A DNA stretch of 16,712 nucleotides from Bacillota bacterium (GTDB taxonomy: Bacteria; Bacillota; Clostridia; Lachnospirales; Lachnospiraceae): NCBI GenBank assembly GCA_023419655.1, contig JAEZXP010000257.1, positions 1 to 16,712 on the forward strand. Reading direction: 5' to 3'. Both the position numbers and the translations under genes were made by a program. The notes under the pieces are model-generated. The model did not search any database. It worked only from the letters and a program-made list of their open reading frames with translations, and was not told where the DNA came from. Below are positions 8,000 to 16,177 of the stretch, piece by piece; positions within the stretch are counted from its first letter, which is position 1, and every line of letters starts with the position of its first letter.

Positions 8000-9445
8000 A
8001 TGAATTCAGAAGAAAAGAAGAACTATATATACAATATTATTTACCGCTTGTCCATCTGCATCCTGCCCCTTATCGTAACCCCTTATGTTGCAAGGGTACT
8101 GGGAGCGGATAATGTGGGCATGTATGCATTTTCCAGTACGGTGGCCTGTTATTTTATAATGTTTGCCAAGCTGGGACTTGATAATTACGGCAACAGAAGC
8201 ATTGCATCCTGCCGGGATGATGTGAATAAGCGGAGCAGGGTTTTTTGGGGCATCTTTACCCTGCAGATAATTACATCCGTTTTGTCGGTTGCCATCTATA
8301 TCATCCTGATATTCACAGTTTTTGGTGACAATAAAATCATATACTGGATTCAGCTTATGTATGTGGGCTCTGCTTTGTTTGACTTTAGCTGGTTTTTCTA
8401 TGGTATGGAGCGGTTCCGACTGACGGCGGTACGAAGCGTTGTATCCCGGACGCTGATTATTATCTTGGTCTTTGTCTTTGTGCATTCGGAGAAGGATTTG
8501 CTGATTTATACCGGCATCATGTCAGCATGCTTTTTACTGGAGCAGCTGCAGCTTGTCCCTTTTTTGTTTCGGTATATAAAGAGGGTGCCCATAAAAAAAG
8601 AAGATGTTGTGATTCATATCGTGCCTAATCTCAAGCTTTTTCTGCCTTTGCTGGCACTAAGCATCTATAACTGGATGGACAAGCTGATGCTTGGCGTTAT
8701 CGTAGGAAGTACGGCAGTCGTGGCGTTTTATACCTATGCCGAGAATATTATTAACCTGCCGAAAGGAATATTATCCGCCCTTGACGCGGTGATGCTTCCG
8801 AGGATATCGAATCTTGTTGCCAATCATCAAGGGGAAGAGGGCATAAAAAAGATGCGAAATTCAATCCGCTTTAACAGCTTTGTCAGCTGTGCCCTGTGCT
8901 TTGGAATCATTGGTGTTGCACCGGTCTTTGTTCCGTGGTTTCTGGGGCCCGAATTTACACCGACGATAATTTTAACCATGCAGCTGGCGGTGGTGATGAT
9001 ACCCATGAGCATTACCAATGTCATCCAGACACAATACCTGATACCGTTTCAGAGGGAGAATATCTATATCGGGGCAGTAACCCTTGGAGCCTTAACGAAT
9101 TTTGTGCTTAATTTTATTTTGATACCTTTTTACGGTGCCGCAGGAGCGGTTATAGGAACATTGATAGCAGAGCTTACCGCCTGCATCTTTCAGCTGATAC
9201 GCATCCGGGATATATTCCGTTTTCGTCAGCTGCTGGCGGTACTTCTTCCGTTTTTGGTATGCGGAATCGTGGAGCTTGCCGTTATATACGGAGTATCCTG
9301 TCTTCCGCTTAATACGATGCTTTTATTGTTCGTACAGGTTTTGGCAGGAGGGACGGTATACCTTGCGGGAGGTATCCTTTATATGATATACATCAGAAGG
9401 GAATACAGCAGTTTAAAAGAGTTAATCCGCAGTATAAAACAGTAA
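8000..9445 (+). CDS. Wzx-type polysaccharide flippase (MOP superfamily)
   Basis: 481-residue membrane protein with about 14 hydrophobic segments, typical in length for polysaccharide biosynthesis (Wzx/RfbX) flippases that move undecaprenyl-linked repeat units outward. Family marks are the N-terminal IYRLSICILPLIVTPYVARVLGADNVGMYAFS (residues 14-45), GLDNYGNRSIA, the mid-protein LLALSIYNWMDKLMLGVI, and LPRISNLVA. The nearest Shine-Dalgarno (AGAGAGG-like at about 7979-7985) sits about 14 nt before the ATG, longer than ideal, so initiation may be moderate. It is the second MOP-superfamily exporter in this operon, after PelG. Confidence 0.9.
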   Translation: MNSEEKKNYIYNIIYRLSICILPLIVTPYVARVLGADNVGMYAFSSTVACYFIMFAKLGLDNYGNRSIASCRDDVNKRSRVFWGIFTLQIITSVLSVAIYIILIFTVFGDNKIIYWIQLMYVGSALFDFSWFFYGMERFRLTAVRSVVSRTLIIILVFVFVHSEKDLLIYTGIMSACFLLEQLQLVPFLFRYIKRVPIKKEDVVIHIVPNLKLFLPLLALSIYNWMDKLMLGVIVGSTAVVAFYTYAENIINLPKGILSALDAVMLPRISNLVANHQGEEGIKKMRNSIRFNSFVSCALCFGIIGVAPVFVPWFLGPEFTPTIILTMQLAVVMIPMSITNVIQTQYLIPFQRENIYIGAVTLGALTNFVLNFILIPFYGAAGAVIGTLIAELTACIFQLIRIRDIFRFRQLLAVLLPFLVCGIVELAVIYGVSCLPLNTMLLLFVQVLAGGTVYLAGGILYMIYIRREYSSLKELIRSIKQ

Positions 9446-9480
9446 CATTATAATTTGTTTTCAGGAAGAGGAGAGTTCAA

Positions 9481-11796
9481 GTGATTGTCGATACGGGTGC
9501 ATATGTATTGTCTTTAATTATGGTATTAACAGGCTGCATCATACGGGATTTTATAATTCCGCTTTTTGTGTGGAGAAAACACCTCAGAAATAAAAGCTAT
9601 GGGTATCGATTCTGGTTCTGTGTGATAACACAGGCGGCACTTCAGATTAACCTGGTATTGCTCCTGGGATTGTTCAATATTCTGAACGTCTATACCTTTA
9701 CAGGTTCAAATCTGGTAATATACCTTTTGATAATCTGGAACTATTCGGACAAGCAATTTTTTGCCCGCAGCAAAAAAATTCTGGAGACGGTTTGGAATGC
9801 ATATAAGGGAAACCGGCAGTTAAGGCAGGTTTTACGGCCGATGGCAGGCTCTGTTAAAAAGATGTTCAGGAAAATCGGTGACTGGCCTGTCTGGAAATAC
9901 CTTAAAAAGCATTGGTTTGAGGCAGTGCTGCTTACAGGAATCGCAGTCTATAATATATGGTTTTTAACCCATAATGTTATGTTTTACCATAGCTATCAGT
10001 TCTCTGATATTCCGGTTCATCAGTCCTGGATTTATGGACTGGAGCAGGGGAAGGTGTATTCCAATGGAATATATCCCTTTGGCATGCACATCATGGTTTA
10101 TTTTATCCGTATATTATTCGGCTTTAATCTTCGTGAGATTTTGCTTTACGCAGGAGCATATCAATTTGTCATCGTGGTGATAGGCGTGTATTTACTTGCA
10201 AAGAAAATCTTTTCGGGAAAATATACTCCGATGGCAGCCATTCTTATCCTTTCCTTTATGCTGAATCAGGGCCGTTATGCGGCATCTTTGCCTCAGGAGG
10301 CCGGTATGTATGCGGTTATCGCAATCGCTTACTTTATGATTTCCTATCTTCATGAAGATAAGAAAAAGTACGTGATAGAGAGTGATTCCCGGATACGGAG
10401 ATTTTTCCGCATTAACTCGTATATAAACCGGAGGTACATCCATTCCGAATTAATCCTGATGATGCTCAGTGTTGCGCTGGTTATTTCATATCATTATTTT
10501 ACGGCGATAGCGACGGTCTTTGTTGTAATATCCATCGGATTGGCTTATGTTCCTAAGATTTTTAAGAAGCAGTATTTTGTTCCCCTGATGTTTTGCGGAA
10601 TGATGGGAGCCCTGATAGCAATTGTACCGATAGGTGCCGCACTGGCCAAGGGAATCCGGTTTGAGGCATCGATTAATTGGGCCACAACCGTTATGTCCGG
10701 CGAAGAATGGGAAGGAAGCGATGCTAATTATGAGGAGAAATTAAAAGAGGCCCGCGGTGAAGCAGAAGAAGACGATGAGATTCCGGAAGTGGAAGAGGAG
10801 CCGCAGGAGAAGCCCAAAATCGATTATTCGGGCATGACACCAAAGGAAATTCTAAAATACTACTATGATTCCATCTATAACTTTGGGTCAAGCGCAATGT
10901 TCGGCTCCGAACCGACGAAGCTGATGTTTGCATGCATGCTGATAGGAGCGGTTTGCGCACTGATTATGATGATGTTCAGAAAAACCCGGAATTTCGGTTA
11001 TGATTATACGGCATTGATTATCATTATGGTAATTTTGTATACCTTTGGAGCCTCGCAGGCTTTAGGTATACCGGAGCTGATTGCCGCCGCAAGAGCGTCA
11101 ACCTTTGCACAGCCGTTTATAGGCTTGCTATACATGCTGCCCTTTGATTTTATACTGCGAATCATGGGAATATGGAAAAACCGCTATTATCAGATGTTTG
11201 TCAGAACCGTTTCTCTGGCTGTGTGTGTTGCCTCGGCAATGTTTATCATGGATGCGGGATGGTATCATAACTTTTTTGATGTGAATCAGGCTTATTATAA
11301 TGAACCGGAATATCTTGTCCGGAACATAAAGAAATCCTTTGAAAAATATTCATATACAATCGTTGCGACAACCGATGAATATTATGAGGTTTTGGACCAC
11401 GGCAGGCATACGGAGATTTCAAAATTCATGAATATGGTAAACAGGAAGGAAGAAGAGTTCACCTTCACTACCGACTATGTATTCTTCTTTATAGAGAAAA
11501 CCTTGTTGCAGGATTATACCCATGGCAGGGTTAATGTGAGCCTGGAATATGCGGTGCAGGATTTTGTGTACATGGCAGTTGTACAGGATTATTATTATCA
11601 AAGGGCCATTGTTGAGTCACAGGTATATTACTGGGCGGAGGCATTCCAGAAGATGTATCCGCGAAACTTCAAGGTATACTTTGAAAACGATATCTATATT
11701 GTATATTTGATGGAGCAGAATACGTATTATCCATACAGTCTGCAAATCGATTATTTGGAGGAATACAGGGATATAATACAGGCGAATGGATGGTAA
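9481..11796 (+). CDS. Large polytopic membrane protein, GT-C/Wzy-like
   Basis: 771-residue protein starting at GTG, 6 nt after an AGAGGAGAG ribosome site. Three helices come first, then a basic cytosolic segment (about 92-143) and a further run of helices from 146 to about 594, giving roughly 13-15 in all; the last about 175 residues are soluble and rich in Tyr and acidic residues. The first large loop after helix 4 contains FSDIPVHQSWIYGLEQGKVY (about 174-193) followed by YPFGMHIMVYF, which is the layout of the first extracytoplasmic loop of GT-C transferases (acidic residue, His, then Pro/Gly before a helix). An acidic insertion lies near residues 405-450. It could be the polymerase or a lipid-sugar-dependent transferase of this pathway. 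I recognise no named family, so the role is inference from topology and position. Confidence 0.72.
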   Translation: MIVDTGAYVLSLIMVLTGCIIRDFIIPLFVWRKHLRNKSYGYRFWFCVITQAALQINLVLLLGLFNILNVYTFTGSNLVIYLLIIWNYSDKQFFARSKKILETVWNAYKGNRQLRQVLRPMAGSVKKMFRKIGDWPVWKYLKKHWFEAVLLTGIAVYNIWFLTHNVMFYHSYQFSDIPVHQSWIYGLEQGKVYSNGIYPFGMHIMVYFIRILFGFNLREILLYAGAYQFVIVVIGVYLLAKKIFSGKYTPMAAILILSFMLNQGRYAASLPQEAGMYAVIAIAYFMISYLHEDKKKYVIESDSRIRRFFRINSYINRRYIHSELILMMLSVALVISYHYFTAIATVFVVISIGLAYVPKIFKKQYFVPLMFCGMMGALIAIVPIGAALAKGIRFEASINWATTVMSGEEWEGSDANYEEKLKEARGEAEEDDEIPEVEEEPQEKPKIDYSGMTPKEILKYYYDSIYNFGSSAMFGSEPTKLMFACMLIGAVCALIMMMFRKTRNFGYDYTALIIIMVILYTFGASQALGIPELIAAARASTFAQPFIGLLYMLPFDFILRIMGIWKNRYYQMFVRTVSLAVCVASAMFIMDAGWYHNFFDVNQAYYNEPEYLVRNIKKSFEKYSYTIVATTDEYYEVLDHGRHTEISKFMNMVNRKEEEFTFTTDYVFFFIEKTLLQDYTHGRVNVSLEYAVQDFVYMAVVQDYYYQRAIVESQVYYWAEAFQKMYPRNFKVYFENDIYIVYLMEQNTYYPYSLQIDYLEEYRDIIQANGW

Positions 11797-11805
11797 AGTG
11801 TACGT

Positions 11806-11812
11806 AGGAGGG
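11806..11812 (+). promoter_or_regulatory. Ribosome binding site choosing the GT8 start
   Basis: AGGAGGG lies 6 nt before the ATG at 11819. An in-frame ATG at 11786 would overlap the preceding gene by 11 bp and has no comparable site upstream. The protein from 11819 begins MNENKLCVAYG, the normal beginning of a GT8 domain, so 11819 is the preferred start. Confidence 0.8.
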
Positions 11813-11818
11813 AAAGCT

Positions 11819-12802
11819 ATGAATGAGAATAAGTTGTGTGTCGCATATGGTGCGGATGATAATTATGCCAAGTATCTGGGAATCTCGATGTTATCCTTAT
11901 TTCAGACCAATAAAGATTTTGATGAGATTAATGTGTTTGTTATGGATTGCGGCATCGAAGAGGCCAATAAAGAGAAATTGGTATCCATAGCGAAGGAATA
12001 TAACCGGGTGATACAGTTTATATCCATGAAGGATTACGTGGATGGTCTGGACCTTAATATGGGTGCCAGAAAGATATCCACCTCGTCTTATGCCAGACTT
12101 TTTCTGGCATCGGTCATTCCCCCGGCGTATAACAGGATTCTTTATCTGGATTGTGATACGATTGTTACCGATACGATTGCAGAATATTGGAATACGAATC
12201 TTGACGGGTATATGGCTGCCGGAGTGCGGGATACGGTTGATAAATATTTTTTAAAAAAGATTGGCTTAACGCAGGAGCATTATTATGTGAATGCCGGTAT
12301 TCTGCTCATTAACCTTGAGGCGTGGCGGGAGAGTAAAATTCAGCAGCAGTTTATGGCTTTTATCCGGAAGTTTAACGGCAATGTACCGCACCACGATCAG
12401 GGAACCATCAATGCAGTGTGCAGCGGAAAGATACTTACAGTGGCGCCCCGGTATAATGTAACCTCCAATGTCTATACTTTTCCGGCTAAGACCATTAAAA
12501 GGATGTATTTTATGGACAGCTTTTACGAACAGAAGGAGCTGGATGAGGCAAGAAAGAATCCGGCCATTCTTCATTATACCACCGGGCTGGTAGGAAGACC
12601 ATGGGAGGAAAAATGTACGCATCCCAGAAAGGGAGCGTACATAAAAGCGGCAAAGAAATCACCCTGGAGGGATGATAAGATATTGCCGGATAGCAGGAGC
12701 CTTGGAGTAAGGGCATTTGCAGCCCTGTACCGGTATACGCCGAAGTTCGTTTCAGAAACCGCATACCGGCTGAGCAATTGGCTGCTTCATATAAGGGATT
12801 AA
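11819..12802 (+). CDS. GT8 family glycosyltransferase (LgtC/GspA type)
   Basis: 327-residue GT-A retaining glycosyltransferase of family GT8. The order of motifs is typical: LCVAYGADDNYAKYLGISMLSL at the N-terminus, SYARLFLASVIP, the metal-binding LDCDT motif (Asp111 and Asp113), NAGILLINL (Asn158 onward), HHDQGTINAV (His191-Asp193-Gln194) and the C-terminal His region HYTTGLVGRPWEE (His252), a variant of the family HxxGxxKPW. GT8 enzymes of this type transfer galactose or glucose from UDP-sugars to lipid-linked or LPS-like acceptors. It is the last glycosyltransferase of the operon and follows the large membrane gene by 22 bp. Exact sugar unknown. Confidence 0.92.
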   Translation: MNENKLCVAYGADDNYAKYLGISMLSLFQTNKDFDEINVFVMDCGIEEANKEKLVSIAKEYNRVIQFISMKDYVDGLDLNMGARKISTSSYARLFLASVIPPAYNRILYLDCDTIVTDTIAEYWNTNLDGYMAAGVRDTVDKYFLKKIGLTQEHYYVNAGILLINLEAWRESKIQQQFMAFIRKFNGNVPHHDQGTINAVCSGKILTVAPRYNVTSNVYTFPAKTIKRMYFMDSFYEQKELDEARKNPAILHYTTGLVGRPWEEKCTHPRKGAYIKAAKKSPWRDDKILPDSRSLGVRAFAALYRYTPKFVSETAYRLSNWLLHIRD

Positions 12803-12824
12803 CTACCTAAAGAGGTGCTGTGCA

Positions 12825-14993
12825 ATGGAAAAAAACAATTCAGAGTTAGAATATGAGCTGAAAAGACTGGAGCAAACCTTATCGATAGCGGCTAAGCAGC
12901 TTGAGATAGAAAGGCAGCGGAATGAAGATAATAAGTCGGCGATAATTTCTGCAAAGCAGGAGCTTCGTGAGGATACGGCGCATTCGATAGCAAGCCTCTG
13001 GAATTCGGAAGAATTTGAAGCCCTTGCAGAGCTAAGTCAATATGCGAACCCAATCACCAATATCATTACAGATTATGAAGCCGTTAAAAATAAAATCTTT
13101 GTTCTGGAAAATATAATCAGGTCTCCTTATTTTGCCCGCATTGATTTTAAGTATGATGACGAGGACGATTATGAGAAAATATATATCGGACGCTCATCAC
13201 TAAAAAAGGATAATTCATATGAAATGGATGTCCATGACTGGCGCTCTCCGATAGCGAGTGTCTTTTACCGCTTTGTGACAGGGGAGGTGTATTATGATGC
13301 CCCTGTTGGCAGAATTACCGGAGAGGTTGGCCGAAAGCGTCAATATGAAATCAACAACAGTAAATTGGAATATTTTTTTGATGCGGATGTCCAGATTGTC
13401 GATGAATTTCTTAGAAAATTACTGTCGCAAAATGCTTCTTCACAGATGAAAACGATTGTTGAGACCATACAGAAAGAGCAGGATATTGTCATAAGGGACA
13501 TGGAAAATGACCTGATGATGGTACAGGGCGTGGCAGGAAGCGGCAAGACTTCCATCGCCCTTCACAGGGCAGCGTACCTTATGTACCAGGGCTTGTCAAA
13601 TAAGCTGTCTGCCAATAATATAATGATTATTTCTCCGAACACGTTGTTTGAACAGTATATTTCCAATGTATTGCCGGAGCTGGGAGAGAGGAATGTTATT
13701 TCGGCAGTATTTGAAGATATAATGGCGGATATAGTAAAGATAAAGCGTATACAGCCAAGGAGCAGGTTTTTGGAAAATCTTATAACCAGTCAAAGCTACC
13801 GTAATATTATCAAAAGCAGTATAGAATTTAAGACCTCGAACAGCTTTATAACGATGTTAAACCGGTTAATTGATGACCTGCCTGAGAGATGGATTGATTT
13901 TAATGATGTCTATTATCATCATCAGTGTATTTTAACCAGGGAAGCAATAAAAGGCATGATATCCGAGAGAGCAGATATTCCATTCGGTATCCGGTTAATG
14001 CAATTGGAGGAGTTTGTTCTGGAGCGGATGCATGACGTTAAAAAAGAACGTGTCGGCAGAGCAGAAAAAGCCGCCATGAAAAAGGAGCTGCAGAAATTCA
14101 CGAAACCGGATGTTTTGGATATCTATAGAAGGCTGTTTGATGACAGGGAATATTTTGATTCATTGGCAAAGGATATCTTGCTTGGTGAAAACATAGATGA
14201 AATTATTGAATATACACGGGATAATCTGAATGCGAATCAATTGTATTATGATGATGGAATTGTTTTGACTTATCTGAAGCTTAAACTATATGGAACGGAT
14301 GAATACAGAGCCATTAAGCAGGTGGTAATCGATGAAGCACAGGATTATTATCCTATCCAGTATGAGATATTTAACCGGATGTTTCCCAATGCCAAATTTA
14401 CGATACTGGGAGATATCAATCAAACCCTTGAAAAGCAGGAAGATGTATCACTTTATGAACGAATCGGTAAAATACTGAATAAAAAGACCGCATCCTTCGT
14501 TACAATGGATAAGAGCTTTCGCTGTACCAACGAAATATTAAGCTTCAGCCTTAAATTCATTGATAAGAGTCCGGATATTAAAAGCTTCAACCGAAAGGGA
14601 GATATGCCTCAGATATTCGCAGCTCCTAATCGTATGGCGTTTATCCATAATATTGCAGACGAAGTGGAAATCTGCCGTGAAAAGGGATACCGCTCAATCG
14701 GATTACTATGTAAAACCGAAAAAAATGCTTTGTCTCTGTATAAGCTTATAAAAGGTAAAATGGACGTTCAATTAATCAAGGATGAAAGCATATCGGATTT
14801 GAAGGGGGTATTCATCATGCCGGTATACATGTCAAAGGGTCTTGAGTTTGACGCTGTCTTGATATGTGATGCAGATGATATGAACTATAATAGCAGCGAC
14901 GATAAAAAACTGCTGTATATTGCCTGTACAAGAGCACTTCACAGACTGAATATGTTCTGTGAGGGAGAGGCGCTAAAGCTGAAAACACAATAG
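12825..14993 (+). CDS. helD: HelD-like UvrD-superfamily 1 DNA helicase/RNA polymerase recycling factor
   Basis: 722-residue superfamily 1 NTPase. The N-terminus (about 5-50) is a coiled coil, followed by the HelD-specific region with DWRSPIASVFYRF and VGRKRQYEI. Walker A is GVAGSGKT (G235-T242, Lys241), motif II is DEAQD (D503-D507), then LGDINQTL, DKSFRCTNEI, SKGLEFD (K671-D676) and motif VI YIACTRA (Y698, Arg703). All canonical NTPase residues are present. HelD of Gram-positive bacteria binds RNA polymerase and releases it from stalled or post-termination complexes using ATP. The gene is 22 bp after the GT8 gene with AGAGGTG upstream and no intervening terminator, so it may be cotranscribed with the exopolysaccharide genes; whether this is functional is unclear. 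Confidence 0.88.
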   Translation: MEKNNSELEYELKRLEQTLSIAAKQLEIERQRNEDNKSAIISAKQELREDTAHSIASLWNSEEFEALAELSQYANPITNIITDYEAVKNKIFVLENIIRSPYFARIDFKYDDEDDYEKIYIGRSSLKKDNSYEMDVHDWRSPIASVFYRFVTGEVYYDAPVGRITGEVGRKRQYEINNSKLEYFFDADVQIVDEFLRKLLSQNASSQMKTIVETIQKEQDIVIRDMENDLMMVQGVAGSGKTSIALHRAAYLMYQGLSNKLSANNIMIISPNTLFEQYISNVLPELGERNVISAVFEDIMADIVKIKRIQPRSRFLENLITSQSYRNIIKSSIEFKTSNSFITMLNRLIDDLPERWIDFNDVYYHHQCILTREAIKGMISERADIPFGIRLMQLEEFVLERMHDVKKERVGRAEKAAMKKELQKFTKPDVLDIYRRLFDDREYFDSLAKDILLGENIDEIIEYTRDNLNANQLYYDDGIVLTYLKLKLYGTDEYRAIKQVVIDEAQDYYPIQYEIFNRMFPNAKFTILGDINQTLEKQEDVSLYERIGKILNKKTASFVTMDKSFRCTNEILSFSLKFIDKSPDIKSFNRKGDMPQIFAAPNRMAFIHNIADEVEICREKGYRSIGLLCKTEKNALSLYKLIKGKMDVQLIKDESISDLKGVFIMPVYMSKGLEFDAVLICDADDMNYNSSDDKKLLYIACTRALHRLNMFCEGEALKLKTQ

Positions 14994-15008
14994 ATTGGAG
15001 GAATTACC

Positions 15009-15419
15009 ATGTGGCAATGTCCCAAATGCAAGCGTGAATTTGATAAACAGAATCAACACCACTTCTGCATCGACACGGCAAATTCAATTGATGATTATAT
15101 AGCCAAACAGCCTGAAGATGCCCGGCCGTATCTGAAGCAGATACATGAATTGCTCCGGACAATACTTCCGGAAGCAGAGGAGCGTATCTCCTGGAAGATG
15201 CCGACTTACTGGCATAAACATAACATCATCCATTTTGCGGCACATGCAAAGCATATCGGTCTGTATCCCGGTGATAAGGCGGTAGAGCATTTTGCAGACA
15301 GGCTGAAAGATTATAAGACGACGAAGGGGGCGGTGCAATTCCCTTATAATAAGCCGATTCCCATGGAGCTTATAGCCGAGATTGCGAAGTGGTGTTATGA
15401 AACAGGAAATCACCATTAA
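15009..15419 (+). CDS. Zinc-ribbon DUF1801 (YdhG-like) protein
   Basis: 136-residue soluble protein. Residues 1-20 form a short putative zinc-binding motif: CPKC (Cys4, Cys7), then QNQHHFC with His17, His18 and Cys20. Residues about 28-134 fit DUF1801, the YdhG/frataxin-like fold, with EERISWKMPTYWHKHNIIHFAAHAKHIGLYP and KGAVQFPYNKPIP, the two most conserved blocks. No reaction is known to me for the family. TTGGAGGAATT provides the ribosome site 15 bp after the HelD stop. It is the last gene before the terminator. Confidence 0.85.
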   Translation: MWQCPKCKREFDKQNQHHFCIDTANSIDDYIAKQPEDARPYLKQIHELLRTILPEAEERISWKMPTYWHKHNIIHFAAHAKHIGLYPGDKAVEHFADRLKDYKTTKGAVQFPYNKPIPMELIAEIAKWCYETGNHH

Positions 15420-15426
15420 GAATTAT

Positions 15427-15476
15427 AAAGGGGTCTGTATGGCGGTGAAAACCGCAGGCATACAGACCCCTTTTGT
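15427..15476. terminator. Strong, probably bidirectional terminator hairpin
   Basis: A 15-bp perfect stem (15427-15441 with 15459-15473) ends in a TTTT run on the plus strand. The loop is itself folded: GCGGT (15442-15446), a GAAA tetraloop (15447-15450) and ACCGC (15451-15455), so the apical part is an extra 5-bp stem with a stable loop. On the minus strand the stem is followed by TTTATAATTCTT, so it can also stop the convergent gene at 15490-15864. It sits 8 bp after the DUF1801 stop. Confidence 0.92.
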
Positions 15477-15489
15477 AATGGTACATTAA

Positions 15490-15864
15490 TTATACTGCGT
15501 TATGGCAGAATGCAGCAATATTTTCAATCGGTATATCACAAACTGAACCCAATCTGCGATAGTCGTCTCTTCTGTTTCCGTTATTTCCGCCACCGCAGCC
15601 ACATCCGCAGTCGCAGCCGCCACCGCAGCCACCGCCCTGATTATTCAAACCGCCGCATACATTTTCTGCGATAGGACTTACCGGAGGAGCACCGAACTCG
15701 GTAACCAACCTGCAATAGCAGGAGTTAACTGATAATAATACGCCGGTAAAACCACATCCGGATACACCGCCGCTGGTAGTAAATACTGTTACAGATTCTC
15801 CAATATATTTGCATAAGTGCCTTGCTAGTAAATTGTTACAACATCCATTATAACCGTTTGACAT
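15490..15864 (-). CDS. Cys/Gly-rich hypothetical protein, possible spore coat component
   Basis: 124-residue protein with 14 cysteines. Residues about 20-60 (IGESVTVFTTSGGVSGCGFTG, VLLSVNSCYCRLV) read like a small Sm-like or DUF2642-type beta barrel found in coat proteins. A low-complexity Gly/Cys segment (GGGCGGGCDCGCGCGGG, about residues 77-93) follows, then a conserved-looking end, SVCDIPIENIAAFCHNAV. AGGAGG lies 6 nt before the ATG (complement of 15871-15876). A coat or exosporium role, with Cys cross-linking, is inferred from composition only; there is no export signal. The frame is clean and it is not a shadow of another gene. Confidence 0.7.
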   Translation of the reverse strand: MSNGYNGCCNNLLARHLCKYIGESVTVFTTSGGVSGCGFTGVLLSVNSCYCRLVTEFGAPPVSPIAENVCGGLNNQGGGCGGGCDCGCGCGGGNNGNRRDDYRRLGSVCDIPIENIAAFCHNAV

Positions 15865-15989
15865 ATAATACCTCCTAATATTGTTTACTTTTCTACACCT
15901 ACACCGTAGATGTGATAGTATATATTATGTCAAACCGTTTTCTTATGTGACATATTATTACATAAAAATTGAAAAAAATATAAATTATT
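15865..15989 (-). promoter_or_regulatory. AT-rich upstream region of the Cys/Gly-rich gene
   Basis: This gap before the minus-strand gene is very AT-rich. On the minus strand it contains a perfect TTGACA (complement of 15929-15934), but no TATAAT-like hexamer at 16-18 nt, so an alternative sigma factor such as a sporulation sigma is possible; I cannot match a specific consensus. Just upstream is TTATGTGACAT (15943-15953), a motif shared with the arms of the palindrome at 16570-16636, with ACATAA following to make a TTATGT/ACATAA inverted repeat. Confidence 0.35.
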
Positions 15990-16171
15990 TTAATAAGGGA
16001 GATTATCCGTCATTTCATCAATATAAAGAGACCATAAATCCGGAGTGAAATCAAGTATCTTTATCGTATCATTCAAAATGGCATCATGAAGCCTGCTATT
16101 GATAACATCCGTTTCAAAGCAATGGAATCGCTCGTTCTTGTATTCGTTGTCTACAATATAAAGGATACTCA
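15990..16171 (-). pseudogene. Possible gene remnant, C-terminal fragment of an unknown protein
   Basis: The minus strand is open across this stretch and reads like a normal protein C-terminus (ILYIVDNEYKNERFHCFETD, then a segment ending LWSLYIDEMTDNLPY and TAA). Its upstream continuation runs antisense into the sortase remnant, where the reading becomes implausible and the only start is a TTG without a ribosome site. I therefore read it as a fragment of a gene cut at about 16171-16180 rather than an intact gene. I do not recognise the family. It could also be a chance open frame. Confidence 0.25.
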
Positions 16172-16177
16172 GGCCCG

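Noticed and set aside
8006..8485. 159-codon open frame on the minus strand
   Set aside because: It is antisense to the strongly supported Wzx flippase and shows no motif or ribosome site.
11786..11818. Upstream ATG adding 11 residues to the GT8 protein
   Set aside because: It overlaps the previous gene, lacks a good ribosome site, and the ATG at 11819 has AGGAGGG 6 nt upstream.
1..15419. Insertion sequence or transposase within the operon
   Set aside because: No transposase, DDE or Tyr/Ser recombinase motif is seen in any convincing frame.
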